64,000 nt of DNA, from the NCBI RefSeq assembly GCF_900105735.1, contig NZ_LT629793.1, forward strand, positions 1,054,001 through 1,118,000, in the 5' to 3' direction. This stretch comes from Pseudomonas yamanorum (GTDB lineage: Bacteria; Pseudomonadota; Gammaproteobacteria; Pseudomonadales; Pseudomonadaceae). Position 1 is the first letter of the stretch; every line of letters begins with the position of its first letter. Of this stretch, positions 43,645 through 52,392 are shown one piece after another. The notes under the pieces are model-generated. The model saw only the letters and a list, made by a program, of their open reading frames with translations. It made no database searches and had not been told where the DNA came from. Position numbers and translations under genes: made by a program.

Positions 43645-44028
43645 ATGTCTTCAACCAAACGCGACAGCGCACGCATCGAGCGTCGCCTGGTCGCGACCCT
43701 GACCGAAGCCTGTGAAATCGCCAAGGCGGAAATCACCGGCTTCGACTGGCTGACCCACGAAGTCGACTACCAGGCCTTTGCGCAAAGCCTGGTGGTCATC
43801 TGGGTCTTCGATACCCGGGCAAACAGGGAACTGGCCCTTTCAACCGGGCTGGACCTGCGGATGCGCGAGCTGACAGCCACCGCGCTGGAGGATGCCAGGG
43901 TGGATCTCCCCTCTTCAGACCGCTACGTGCGCTTCGACTCCGAAGAAGAATGTCACCTCCAGCATGGCGGCAATTGGCGTCTGCGCCTGGCCAAACTGTA
44001 TGCGGTAAAGGGGCGAAGCCTTGGCTAA
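43645..44028 (+). CDS. Conserved hypothetical protein, 127 aa
   Basis: Starts MSSTKRDSARIERRLVATLT behind CAAGGAAT; the upstream extension runs through the repeat and is rejected. A soluble alpha/beta protein with AKAEITGFDWLTHEVDYQAF and QSLVVIWVFDTRANRELA. No catalytic motif is recognised. The last eight bases overlap the DUF1289 gene, so the two are translationally coupled. Confidence 0.78.
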   Translation: MSSTKRDSARIERRLVATLTEACEIAKAEITGFDWLTHEVDYQAFAQSLVVIWVFDTRANRELALSTGLDLRMRELTATALEDARVDLPSSDRYVRFDSEEECHLQHGGNWRLRLAKLYAVKGRSLG

Positions 44029-44200
44029 GGATATCGAGAATCCATGTGTCTCAATCTGCCAGCTCAGTGGTGAGCTGTGCGTCAGCTGTGGACGCACCAA
44101 GGACGATATTCGCAAATGGAAAAAGATGAAGCGGCCAGAGAAGATGGCCGCTGTGCAGCGCGCAACGTTGCGGTTGAAGGCGTTGAAAAAGGGCAAGTGA
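44021..44200 (+). CDS. DUF1289 family small cysteine-rich protein
   Basis: 59 residues from a TTG start at 44021, with AAAGGGG nine bases upstream; there is no ATG in a suitable place. It has the DUF1289 pattern of four cysteines: NPCVSICQLSGELCVSCGRT, then DDIRKWKKMKRPEKMAAVQR. The cysteines probably bind zinc or an Fe-S cluster. It overlaps the end of the preceding gene by eight bases. Short length and the TTG start make it easy to miss in automated calls. Confidence 0.9.
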   Translation: MAKDIENPCVSICQLSGELCVSCGRTKDDIRKWKKMKRPEKMAAVQRATLRLKALKKGK

Positions 44201-44218
44201 CACCAACACGTCAAGCCA

Positions 44219-45091
44219 TCAAGTACGGCCCACCGAACCGGTAACCGGCAAATTCCCCAGCAGCTTGAGACCGGTAGTCTTCACAAACGTTTCGTAATCC
44301 ATCGGCTTCTGGATACGGGTTTCAGCGTTGGGCAGTACATACGCCCAAGCCCGCTTGGACGACACGTCATACACCAGCTTGAACAGGCGAGTCGGCACCC
44401 AGACCTTGTTGTCGCCGATGGTGCTGTAGCCAGGGTCAAACAACGGGCCGGTGAACACGAACACGTTGCCGTCGGCGCGCTTGGCAAACTTGCGCACGTC
44501 CGCCTCGACCTTGCTCCAGATCTTGCGATTGTTGGTCGGGTCCTGGGGCACCATGTTCGACAGTGCGAAGGATTGGGCCATGGCGTTGGTGCTCGGCGCA
44601 TCGGCGGCCGGGGATTGATGGCCACGGTCCACCGCCGGGTGTTGGCCACGGTAGTCGCTCAACTCGGCGCGCGCGCCCTTGGGAATGCGCGGGTCGGGGT
44701 AGAACTGGTTGGTGCGTTCTTCGCCTTTGGCGTCCTGCAACTGGCGGGCATTCAGGCGTTCGACCACTACCAACGGGGTCTTGCTGGTTTGCGAGTACAG
44801 CACCGCAAAATTATCCGAGCACAGCGCCAGGGGTTTCAGGGTGGCCGGCACCGTGGCCGTGTTGATCGGTTGCGCGGACGGGAACAGATCGGCGCAGCCA
44901 TCGAAGGAAGCCCGTTGCTGTTTGTTTGAATAGAGATTTAGAGCGGCACTCTGGCTGATGGAACCCGAGCGGGAGGTGTGTTGCTGATGCTCGGCAGGCA
45001 GCTTGATGAGGTCCAGCAGGCCACGGGCTTCTGCCCCGGTGGAGAGCAAAACAAGGGCTGACAGCCCAACTGCAATTTTGCGTAGGTGCAT
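44219..45091 (-). CDS. Secreted DNA/RNA non-specific endonuclease
   Basis: 290 residues with a Sec signal peptide (MHLRKIAVGLSALVLLSTGA, cleavage after AEA or ARG). The NUC1-type active site is VDRGHQSPAADA (catalytic histidine in DRGH), with the metal-binding asparagine in SNMVPQDPTNNRKIWSKVE. It degrades extracellular nucleic acid, perhaps for phosphate or carbon supply or in the periplasm. It is transcribed alone, convergent with the DUF1289 gene. Confidence 0.93.
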   Translation of the reverse strand: MHLRKIAVGLSALVLLSTGAEARGLLDLIKLPAEHQQHTSRSGSISQSAALNLYSNKQQRASFDGCADLFPSAQPINTATVPATLKPLALCSDNFAVLYSQTSKTPLVVVERLNARQLQDAKGEERTNQFYPDPRIPKGARAELSDYRGQHPAVDRGHQSPAADAPSTNAMAQSFALSNMVPQDPTNNRKIWSKVEADVRKFAKRADGNVFVFTGPLFDPGYSTIGDNKVWVPTRLFKLVYDVSSKRAWAYVLPNAETRIQKPMDYETFVKTTGLKLLGNLPVTGSVGRT

Positions 45092-45221
45092 GGGTTAAAT
45101 CTTCAAATGGTAGGAAGGAAAAACGTAAGGCGAGGCCCGATTTACAGGGTCAGATGGGGGCAGTGGCTGATCACTTTGCGGCGAGCATTCTGTCATTGTC
45201 CTTGATCAAAAATACCAATGC

Positions 45222-45237
45222 GGAGCCGGCCGGCTCC
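45222..45237 (-). terminator. Perfect palindrome GGAGCCGGCCGGCTCC after trmK
   Basis: A 16-base perfect palindrome lies ten bases after the trmK stop codon. On the minus strand a T-rich stretch (GGTATTTTTGATC) follows about ten bases later, so it may be a terminator, though the T run is displaced. Confidence 0.5.
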
Positions 45238-45246
45238 GTGCGGGGC

Positions 45247-45966
45247 TTATTGACCATCACTATTCACATTAGTGCTGAGCAGCTCGGTAATCCACCGCGC
45301 CTGCTGGGCAACCTCTCGCACCTTGTCCTCGGGCACCGCCTGCCGCGCCTGGGCAAAGTCGCTGAGGGTCTGCTGTTTGTGGCGCAGGATGTGCTGCCAC
45401 TTGAGCAGGAATTCCGGGCGGCGCGCCTGCATTTGCAGCGGGCCGAAGTACAGCTCCTCGGCGGTATAACTCACCGGCCCGGCGCGCTCGGCAACGATGA
45501 TTTCGTAGAAGAAGCGATTCTCCCGCAGCAGCTCTTCGCACACGATGCGGTAGCCGTTTTCCATCAGCCATTGGCGCAACGGTTGCTCACCGCCGTTGGG
45601 TTGCAACACCAGGCGCTCCTTGCCGTTGAGGCGTGCCTTGTCACTGTCGAGGATGTCGCGGATCGTCTCGCCGCCCATGCCGCAGATGCTGATCGCGGTG
45701 ATCCCGTCTGCCGACTCGATCGCCGCCAGGCCACTGGCCAGGCGCACGGTGATGTGCTGCTCCAGCTCGTTCTCGCGCACCGTGCGCTCGGCTGCGCGGA
45801 ATGGCGTCAAGGCCACCTCGCCCGCCACCGCCGCCGTGATGGCGCCACGACGCATCAACGCCACCGGCAGGTAGCCGTGATCAGAGCCGATATCCGCCAG
45901 GCGCGCCTCGGCGGGTATATGGGCCGCCACACGCTCCAGGCGCATGGACAATGTGTGTTCGTTCAA
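45247..45966 (-). CDS. trmK: tRNA (adenine22-N1)-methyltransferase, TrmK family
   Basis: Methylates N1 of A22 in tRNA using SAM. 239 residues from a TTG start at 45966, chosen because AAGGA lies seven bases upstream and the family begins with LSMRLERVAAHIP; the longer frame is unsupported. The SAM loop ADIGSDHGYLP begins at residue 24, and AISICGMGGETIRDIL and LVLQPNGGEQPLRQWL are family blocks. TrmK is best known from Gram-positive bacteria, but related proteins occur in Pseudomonas. Confidence 0.9.
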   Translation of the reverse strand: MNEHTLSMRLERVAAHIPAEARLADIGSDHGYLPVALMRRGAITAAVAGEVALTPFRAAERTVRENELEQHITVRLASGLAAIESADGITAISICGMGGETIRDILDSDKARLNGKERLVLQPNGGEQPLRQWLMENGYRIVCEELLRENRFFYEIIVAERAGPVSYTAEELYFGPLQMQARRPEFLLKWQHILRHKQQTLSDFAQARQAVPEDKVREVAQQARWITELLSTNVNSDGQ

Positions 45967-46044
45967 CTGCCGTTCCTTTTCGGTAATACCCTGGCCATTG
46001 TATTGCGGGTTGACCAAAGAGGAACGTCACTTTGGTGAGCGCCG

Positions 46045-46953
46045 TCAATCAGTGGCCGCCAGCCTTACCAGTTCCTTGCGCAACAGCGAACGCTCCAGCA
46101 CCGCCATCCCGGCCTGCCAGTCAATGGCAAGCAACTGGCTCACTTTTTCCTGGCTGACCTTGGGCTCAGCCAGGAAATAGCTTTTGCACTCACGGATGCT
46201 GATGATATTCACCAGCCAGTCCTCACCCTGGGCCGCCAACCAATGAACCATGGTCGAGTGATGCTTTCGGATCAGCGCACCGGCATCCCACACCGTCATC
46301 TGCGCGAAAACCTGCGGCAGTTTGCTGTCGGCTTTCAGCCACTTCATGTCACCCGCCAACGCGCCTGTCAGGTCTGACTCGATAGTGGCCTGGCACTCAT
46401 GGAAATATCGCTCAGGCCAGTCCACCGCGAGTTTCGCCCGCAGCGCCAGGTTTTCATAAGCCCGAACATCCGCCAGGGTGGTCAACTGCCCACTAAAGTT
46501 CAGGGTATTGTCCAGGATTGCCGTGGCCAGCAACGCGGCACTGTGTTCACTGATCAGTGGCAGCAAACCGGCCGCCTCCCAACGCAGGAACACCTGCGTC
46601 GCCGCCGCGCCAATGGATCGGATATCGGCGTGAGGTCCGAGTTTCTGCGCCCAATAGGTTTCAAACCCCGGGTGATGGTCAATCACCTCCACCACCTGAT
46701 CGAGCACGACCACCGGGTCGAAGTGGTGGAAGTCAGAGATATCCACCAACACAAACTCATCACCGGGCTCGGGCCGGTAGTCATCCAGTGACGATGGCCA
46801 GCCGAGCACGGTCCTGGAGATGCTGGCATTCAGCGGAGCACTGCTGACGGCACGCGCCTCGACACCCTGGCGATTCAACAACTCGGCGTACGCAATGCAA
46901 CAAGCGTACGCATCGATGTCCAAATACGCCGAACCGGAGGTGACTACCCTCAT
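46045..46953 (-). CDS. DHH-family phosphoesterase
   Basis: 302 residues. The metal ligands are in YLDIDAYACC (D12, D14), LVDISDF (D71, D74) and the name-giving IDHHPGFETY (D92, H93, H94). The order is like the N-terminal domain of manganese pyrophosphatases and nanoRNases; the C-terminal domain is less typical, so the substrate (pyrophosphate, nucleotide or other phosphoester) is open. It is divergent from the GNAT gene at 47055. Cytoplasmic. Confidence 0.88.
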   Translation of the reverse strand: MRVVTSGSAYLDIDAYACCIAYAELLNRQGVEARAVSSAPLNASISRTVLGWPSSLDDYRPEPGDEFVLVDISDFHHFDPVVVLDQVVEVIDHHPGFETYWAQKLGPHADIRSIGAAATQVFLRWEAAGLLPLISEHSAALLATAILDNTLNFSGQLTTLADVRAYENLALRAKLAVDWPERYFHECQATIESDLTGALAGDMKWLKADSKLPQVFAQMTVWDAGALIRKHHSTMVHWLAAQGEDWLVNIISIRECKSYFLAEPKVSQEKVSQLLAIDWQAGMAVLERSLLRKELVRLAATD

Positions 46954-47054
46954 CGGAAGAACTCCATGATTTCATATTTTTGGCAGGCAAATTTCACACG
47001 CCTTTATGACGAAAACATGACTAAATGCACAGAACAACCCGGGAGATTTGAGCA

Positions 47055-47561
47055 ATGACGTCATTTCGCGTTCGCGAGCTGAGCAGTACGGACACTGAAG
47101 CATTGCTGACCTTCGAAACCCGTAACCGTGAGTGGTTCGAGTCGCATATCGAGGCGCGCGACCCATCGTTTTACTCGATGCAGGGCGTCGCCGAGCATAT
47201 TGAAGGCTATCTATCTGGCCTTGCCACCGGTGCCTGGCACCCGTTCGTGATCGAGGACGCCAGCGGCGAAATCGTCGGTCGCGCCAATCTGAAAAGCATC
47301 GACTCACCGAAGGGCTCTGCCGAAGTCGGTTACCGCGTGGGCGAGCGCTCGTGCGGGCAAGGGCTGGCAACCCTGGCGCTGAAGCATCTGATCCACGAGG
47401 CACAGGCGCGTTGGGCACTCAAGCAATTGGTGGCGTACGTGTACCCGGAGAATGTCGGCTCACAAAAAGTCCTGAGCCGCTGCGGTTTCGTGCCTGAACA
47501 GCCCGCACCAGACGGCATGCCCCACAGCGAAAAACGCTTCGTCCTGTCGCTTCAAGCCTGA
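47055..47561 (+). CDS. GNAT acetyltransferase, RimJ/RimL-like
   Basis: A 168-residue acetyltransferase: FRVRELSSTDTEALLTFETR at the start, then HPFVIEDASGEIVGRANLKS, the acetyl-CoA loop VGERSCGQGLATLALKHL, and NVGSQKVLSRCGFV near the end. The target is unknown. It starts with ATG behind GGGAGATTTGAGCA, divergent from the DHH gene. Confidence 0.92.
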   Translation: MTSFRVRELSSTDTEALLTFETRNREWFESHIEARDPSFYSMQGVAEHIEGYLSGLATGAWHPFVIEDASGEIVGRANLKSIDSPKGSAEVGYRVGERSCGQGLATLALKHLIHEAQARWALKQLVAYVYPENVGSQKVLSRCGFVPEQPAPDGMPHSEKRFVLSLQA

Positions 47562-47647
47562 ACACGCAGCACCCCGGCGAACCTTTACCCGGTAAACACC
47601 GTCCGAGCTAGGGCATTGATGTTTACCGCTCGCCGCGAGGTTTCCGT

Positions 47648-48538
47648 TTGAAAGCTGCCATCATCAAAAAATACCGCCTGATCATCAAGACCATGGGCTA
47701 TGTAGGCTGGGCGCTGTTCTGGCTGTTGCTCTGGGATATCGCTGTCACCGTGGACTTCATGCTGTTCCTCAACAGCAAGATCAACCTGCCGCTGATGCCA
47801 CTCACCCTGCTCGGCTCGGCGCTGGTGGTGCTGATCAGTTTCCGCAACAGCAGCGCCTATAACCGCTGGTGGGAAGCACGCACGTTATGGGGCGCGATGG
47901 TCAACAATTCCCGCAGCTTTGCGCGGCAAGTACTGACGCTGCTGGATGACCCGGACAATGAGGTCAACCCGATAAAGTCGACCTTGCTGCGCCGTCACGT
48001 GGCGTATGTGAACTGCCTGGCGGCGCACTTGCGAGGCCAGCCTTGCCCGGAGGAAATCCGCGCCTTCCTGCCGGCCGACGAGTTCGCCCGCAGCACCAGT
48101 ACCAATAACTTTTCCAACGACATCCTCAACGGCTCCGCCGCCCTGTTGGCCCAGGAATACAAGGCCGGGCGCCTGGACAGCATTCGCCTGGCGCGGCTGG
48201 AATCGACCCTGGTGGATTTGTCCAACAGCCAGGGCGGCATGGAGCGCATCGCCAACACGCCGCTGCCCTACCCTTACGTGTATTTCCCACGGCTGTTCAT
48301 TTCGCTGTTCTGCCTGATCGTGCCGGTGGGCCTGGTGGAATCCCTGGGCTGGTTCACCCCGCTGGCGTCCACGGTAGTGGGTTTCATGCTGCTGGCCATT
48401 GAGCGCATCGGCACCGATTTGCAAAGCCCGTTCCGTGACAGCGAGCACCAGATCCAGATGGAAGCCCTTTGCGAAACCATCGAGAAAAACCTGCAGTCGA
48501 TGCAGCGTGATTCCCTGGGGGGCGAGCGGATCCGTTAA
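47648..48538 (+). CDS. Bestrophin-like (UPF0187) channel protein
   Basis: 296 residues from a TTG start with GAGG upstream. Membrane segments are TMGYVGWALFWLLLWDIAVT near residues 14-33, PLTLLGSALVVLISFRNSSA and the paired helices FPRLFISLFCLIVPVGLVES and TPLASTVVGFMLLAIERIGT. RNSSAYNRWWEARTLWG is the bestrophin signature, and the C-terminal ENLQSM... region (IEKNLQSMQRDSL) is cytoplasmic. Bacterial relatives form pentameric ion channels. Confidence 0.9.
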   Translation: MKAAIIKKYRLIIKTMGYVGWALFWLLLWDIAVTVDFMLFLNSKINLPLMPLTLLGSALVVLISFRNSSAYNRWWEARTLWGAMVNNSRSFARQVLTLLDDPDNEVNPIKSTLLRRHVAYVNCLAAHLRGQPCPEEIRAFLPADEFARSTSTNNFSNDILNGSAALLAQEYKAGRLDSIRLARLESTLVDLSNSQGGMERIANTPLPYPYVYFPRLFISLFCLIVPVGLVESLGWFTPLASTVVGFMLLAIERIGTDLQSPFRDSEHQIQMEALCETIEKNLQSMQRDSLGGERIR

Positions 48539-48666
48539 TCCTTGCCGGGCCGTTAACAAAAAAATCCAGCCAACGGTGAATTATTCAGTGTCCGCATGTA
48601 TCTGACCCATTAAGCGCATGCCACCAAAACAGTGGCATCGAAATGGACCTGCGGCTGAGTATTCCC

Positions 48667-50169
48667 ATGAAATCACGCAAGAAAACCGTCAATCCGATTG
48701 GATTGGATGACATCACCATCGTCGACGACGCCAAGATGCGCAAGGCGATCACCGCCGCTGCGCTGGGCAACGCCATGGAATGGTTCGACTTCGGCGTATA
48801 CGGCTTTGTCGCCTATGTACTCGGCAAGGTGTTCTTCCCCGAGGCATCCCCCAGCGTACAGATGATCGCCGCCCTGGCGACCTTCTCGGTGCCGTTCCTG
48901 ATTCGCCCGTTGGGCGGCCTGTTCTTCGGCCGGCTAGGGGACAAATACGGCAGGCAAAAAGTCCTGGCAGCGACGATCGTGATCATGTCCCTGAGCACCT
49001 TCGCCATCGGGCTGATCCCCTCCTATGACTCGATCGGCATCTGGGCGCCGATCCTGTTGCTGCTGGCCAAGATGGCCCAGGGCTTCTCGGTGGGCGGTGA
49101 GTACACCGGCGCCTCGATCTTCGTCGCCGAATACGCCCCGGACCGCAAGCGCGGCTTCCTCGGCAGCTGGCTGGACTTTGGCTCCATCGCCGGCTTTGTC
49201 CTCGGCGCCGGTGTAGTGGTGTTGATTTCGGCGGTGATCGGCGAAGAGGCGTTCCAGTCCTGGGGCTGGCGCCTGCCGTTCTTCCTCGCGCTGCCGCTGG
49301 GCATGATCGGGCTGTACTTGCGTCACGCCCTGGAAGAGACACCCGCCTTCCAACAGCATGTGGAACAACTCGAACAAGGCGATCGCGAAGGCCTGGCCGG
49401 TGGCCCGAAAGTGTCGTTCAAGGAAGTCGCCACCAAGCACTGGCGCAGCCTGATGACCTGCGTCGGCGTGGTGGTGGTGACCAACGTCACGTATTACATG
49501 CTGCTCACCTACATGCCGAGCTACCTGTCCCACAACCTGCACTACAGCGAAAACCATGGCGTGTTGATCATCATCGCGATCATGGTCGGCATGTTGTTCG
49601 TGCAGCCGATGATTGGCTTTGTCAGCGACAAGATCGGGCGCAAACCCTTCATTCTGTTCGGCAGCATCGCGCTGTTCTTCCTCGCCATTCCGGCGTTCAT
49701 GCTGATCAACAGCGGCAAGCTCGGGCTGATTTTCTCGGGGCTGCTGATCATTGCGGTGGTGCTCAACTTCTTTATCGGCGTGATGGCGTCCACCCTGCCG
49801 GCGATGTTCCCTACCCACATCCGCTACAGCGCGCTGGCCAGCGCCTTCAATATCTCGATCCTGATTGCCGGCCTCACGCCAACTGCCATGGCCTGGCTGG
49901 TAGAGACCACCAACAACCTGTACATGCCGGCCTACTACCTGATGGTGTTCGCGGTGCTGGGGCTTTTCACCGCCCTGACCATGAAGGAAACCGCCAACAG
50001 ACCCCTGCGCGGTGCGGCACCGGCGGCGTCGGATATCGAGGAAGCCAAGGAGCTGCTGCAGGAGCACGAAGACAATATCGAGCAGAAGATCGAAGACATC
50101 GACGCGCAAATCGCCGAACTGGAAGCCAAGCGCGAAAACCTGGTGCAGCAGCATCCCCGCATCAACTGA
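48667..50169 (+). CDS. proP: Proline/glycine betaine:H+ symporter ProP
   Basis: 500 residues from ATG 48667, the same length as E. coli ProP. The N-terminus (VNPIGLDDITIVDDAKMRKA then LGNAMEWFDFGVYGFVAYVL) and many later blocks match E. coli ProP closely. The last 45 residues (EAKELLQEHEDNIEQKIEDI then DAQIAELEAKRENLVQQHPR) form the coiled coil that in ProP sets the osmotic activation threshold. It imports osmoprotectants under high osmolality. A 13-bp stem hairpin follows at 50244. Confidence 0.96.
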   Translation: MKSRKKTVNPIGLDDITIVDDAKMRKAITAAALGNAMEWFDFGVYGFVAYVLGKVFFPEASPSVQMIAALATFSVPFLIRPLGGLFFGRLGDKYGRQKVLAATIVIMSLSTFAIGLIPSYDSIGIWAPILLLLAKMAQGFSVGGEYTGASIFVAEYAPDRKRGFLGSWLDFGSIAGFVLGAGVVVLISAVIGEEAFQSWGWRLPFFLALPLGMIGLYLRHALEETPAFQQHVEQLEQGDREGLAGGPKVSFKEVATKHWRSLMTCVGVVVVTNVTYYMLLTYMPSYLSHNLHYSENHGVLIIIAIMVGMLFVQPMIGFVSDKIGRKPFILFGSIALFFLAIPAFMLINSGKLGLIFSGLLIIAVVLNFFIGVMASTLPAMFPTHIRYSALASAFNISILIAGLTPTAMAWLVETTNNLYMPAYYLMVFAVLGLFTALTMKETANRPLRGAAPAASDIEEAKELLQEHEDNIEQKIEDIDAQIAELEAKRENLVQQHPRIN

Positions 50170-50243
50170 CGCAAAATATTTAGAAACGAATAGACGGTGA
50201 ACTAACGCGCAAGCAGCACGCTCCTTCCTTAAGCGCAGTCAGC

Positions 50244-50272
50244 GCGGCCCTGATGAGCCTCATCAGGGCCGC
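50244..50272 (+). terminator. Strong hairpin after proP
   Basis: GCGGCCCTGATGA / TCATCAGGGCCGC is a perfect 13-bp stem with a GCC loop, 74 bases after the proP stop and 20 bases before the next start. There is no T run, so it may be a leaky terminator or an mRNA-stabilising stem. Confidence 0.6.
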
Positions 50273-50292
50273 TCAACGATAAGGAGCCGCCC

Positions 50293-50721
50293 GTGACCGT
50301 CACCACCACCCTCACCTACCGCTGCACGCCTGGCCCGCTTCACGCGACCTTGCTTGCCGGTACCGTCCCGCTGTTTCTCGGCGCTCTGCTGAGTGACATT
50401 GCCTACTACCAGACCTACCAGATCCAATGGAGCAACTTCGCCGCCTGGCTGATTGCCGGCGCCCTGCTGTTCTGCGGGCTGGCGGGGTTGTTTGCACTGG
50501 TCAACCTGCTGCGTGCCGACCGCAAGGCCGGGCGCCCCACGGTGTACTTCCTGCTGTTGCTGGTGACCTGGGCGCTGGGCCTGGTGAATGCCTTTGAGCA
50601 TGCGAAGGATGCCTGGGCCGTAATGCCTTCGGGCCTGGTGCTGTCTTCCGTCGTGACCCTGCTGGCCTGCGTGACCACGTGGGTCGGGCTGACCAACCTG
50701 CGCTCGGGAGGTGCCCAATGA
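50293..50721 (+). CDS. DUF2231 family membrane protein
   Basis: 142 residues from GTG 50293 with AAGGAG nine bases upstream. The four helices include LHATLLAGTVPLFLGALLSD, a second FAAWLIAGALLFCGLAGLFA, a third VYFLLLLVTWALGLVNAFEH and a fourth LSSVVTLLACVTTWVGLTN. The conserved PLHA and HAKDAW motifs fit DUF2231, whose members often accompany haem or PQQ enzymes. It overlaps the next gene (ATGA). Confidence 0.88.
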   Translation: MTVTTTLTYRCTPGPLHATLLAGTVPLFLGALLSDIAYYQTYQIQWSNFAAWLIAGALLFCGLAGLFALVNLLRADRKAGRPTVYFLLLLVTWALGLVNAFEHAKDAWAVMPSGLVLSSVVTLLACVTTWVGLTNLRSGGAQ

Positions 50722-52010
50722 AGCCTTCCAGCACGCTGACCGTTTTAAGCATGGCGATGTTGTTGAGCGCCTGTGGTGGCGAAGCCGACAGCACCCAGGC
50801 TCGCGGCCCCGACCCCAAGCTGCCGGAACCTCAACGCGGCCTGTTGCCCAGCATGAAGATCGCCGAACCGGTGGCCTGGGGCGAGCAGAAACCCACCGTG
50901 CCCGAGGGTTTCAGCGTCACCGCCATCGCCACCGACCTGCGGATCCCGCGCCAGACCCTGGTGCTGCCCAACGGCGACATTCTCGTCGCCGAAGGCCGGG
51001 GCGGCAGCGCAGCGAAACTCAAGCCCAAGGATGTGATCGCCAGCGTGATCAAGGCCGAAGGCAACACCAAGGTCAAGGGCGGCAATCGCCTGACCCTGCT
51101 GCGCGATGCCGACGGTGACGGCACCTACGAGTTGAAAACCGTGTTCGCCGAAAACCTCAACGCGCCCTACGGCCTGGCCTTTGCCGACGGCAAGCTGTAC
51201 GTGGCGAACCAGGATGCGCTGGTGCGCTTCGACTACGAAGACGGCCAGACCAAGGCCGGTGGCCCGCCCACCACCGTCACCGAGCTGCCCGCCGCGATCA
51301 ATCACCACTGGACCAAATCCCTGGCGATCAGCCCCGACGGCCGCTCGCTGTATGTGGGCATTGGGTCCAACAGCAACATCACCGAACGCGGCATGGAGGT
51401 CGAGATCGACCGGGCGATGGTCTGGCAGATCGACGCCGCCACCGGTGCCCACAAGCCTTATGCAACCGGTTTGCGCAACCCGACGGCATTGACCATTCAA
51501 CCGGGCTCCGGGCAGGTGTGGGCGGTGGTCAACGAGCGGGATGAACTGGGGCCGGACCTGGTGCCGGATTACCTGACCTCGGTGCGCGAAGGCGAGTTCT
51601 ACGGCTGGCCCTACAGCTATTGGGGCCAGAACGTCGACACCCGCGCCCAACCGCAGAACCCGGCCAAGGTCGCCGCCGCGATCAAGCCGGATTACAGCCT
51701 GGGTTCCCACGTCGCCGCGCTGGGCGTCGATTTTTCCATCCCGGCCATGGGCGAGAAATATGCCGACGGCGTCTTCGTCGGCGAGCACGGCAGCTGGAAC
51801 CGGGACAATCCGGTGGGCTACAAGGTGATCTTCGTGCCGTTCAGCAATGGCCGGCCTGCCGGTGAGCCGCTGGACTTCGCCACGGGTTTCCGCGGGGACG
51901 ATGGCAAGACTCGCGGGCGGCCGGTGGGGGTCACGGTTGATCCGAAGGGTGCGCTGATCATTGCCGATGACCTGGCCAACACGGTGTGGAGGGTGACGCG
52001 CAATAAATAA
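50718..52010 (+). CDS. PQQ-type sugar (sorbosone) dehydrogenase, lipoprotein
   Basis: 430 residues. The lipobox LLSAC (cysteine about residue 18) predicts a lipid-anchored periplasmic protein. The beta-propeller has FSVTAIATDLRIPRQTLVLP, the GDILVAEGRG segment, TGLRNPTALTIQPGSGQVWA with VVNERDELGPDLVPDY, VAALGVDFSIPAM and FVGEHGSWNRDNPVGYKVIF. These are conserved in soluble glucose/sorbosone dehydrogenases, which bind PQQ and oxidise aldose sugars. It is co-transcribed with the DUF2231 membrane protein, which may pass electrons to the membrane; that is inference. Confidence 0.9.
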   Translation: MKPSSTLTVLSMAMLLSACGGEADSTQARGPDPKLPEPQRGLLPSMKIAEPVAWGEQKPTVPEGFSVTAIATDLRIPRQTLVLPNGDILVAEGRGGSAAKLKPKDVIASVIKAEGNTKVKGGNRLTLLRDADGDGTYELKTVFAENLNAPYGLAFADGKLYVANQDALVRFDYEDGQTKAGGPPTTVTELPAAINHHWTKSLAISPDGRSLYVGIGSNSNITERGMEVEIDRAMVWQIDAATGAHKPYATGLRNPTALTIQPGSGQVWAVVNERDELGPDLVPDYLTSVREGEFYGWPYSYWGQNVDTRAQPQNPAKVAAAIKPDYSLGSHVAALGVDFSIPAMGEKYADGVFVGEHGSWNRDNPVGYKVIFVPFSNGRPAGEPLDFATGFRGDDGKTRGRPVGVTVDPKGALIIADDLANTVWRVTRNK

Positions 52011-52092
52011 GGCCTGAAACGGCCGACGTGGTTGCCTTCCTGTGGAGCGCGGCGGTACCTTCGCCGCACTCACGAACAGGAAGGTAACCGCA

Positions 52093-52389
52093 ATGCCAGA
52101 CACCACCGACAACGGCTTCTATGATCGCGCGGACGCGCACATCGAGCTGTCCAACGAGCAGTTCAGGGCGTTCGCCGACCTGGGCAAAGTCAGCGCCTCG
52201 ATGATGTTCGGCACCACACGCTTCAATGCCTGGGTCAGCGCACGCAGCTTTAAATCCGGCGAAGAAATGGCCCAGGCGCGTGAGGCGATGCTGAAGTATT
52301 TCTGTGATCAGTACCGGATGATGCTTGAGGATAATCTTGATGATCACATCAACAATTTCAACAAGTACATGCTCGTTAAGGGCAGTTGA
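52093..52389 (+). CDS. DUF3144 family protein
   Basis: 98 residues from ATG 52093 with AGGAAGG upstream. The whole protein is helical: YDRADAHIELSNEQFRAFAD, then SASMMFGTTRFNAWVSARSF and the closing YFCDQYRMMLEDNLDDHINN, as in DUF3144. Function unknown. It is convergent with the pseudo-receiver gene, 3 bases apart. Confidence 0.88.
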   Translation: MPDTTDNGFYDRADAHIELSNEQFRAFADLGKVSASMMFGTTRFNAWVSARSFKSGEEMAQAREAMLKYFCDQYRMMLEDNLDDHINNFNKYMLVKGS

Positions 52390-52392
52390 GAC

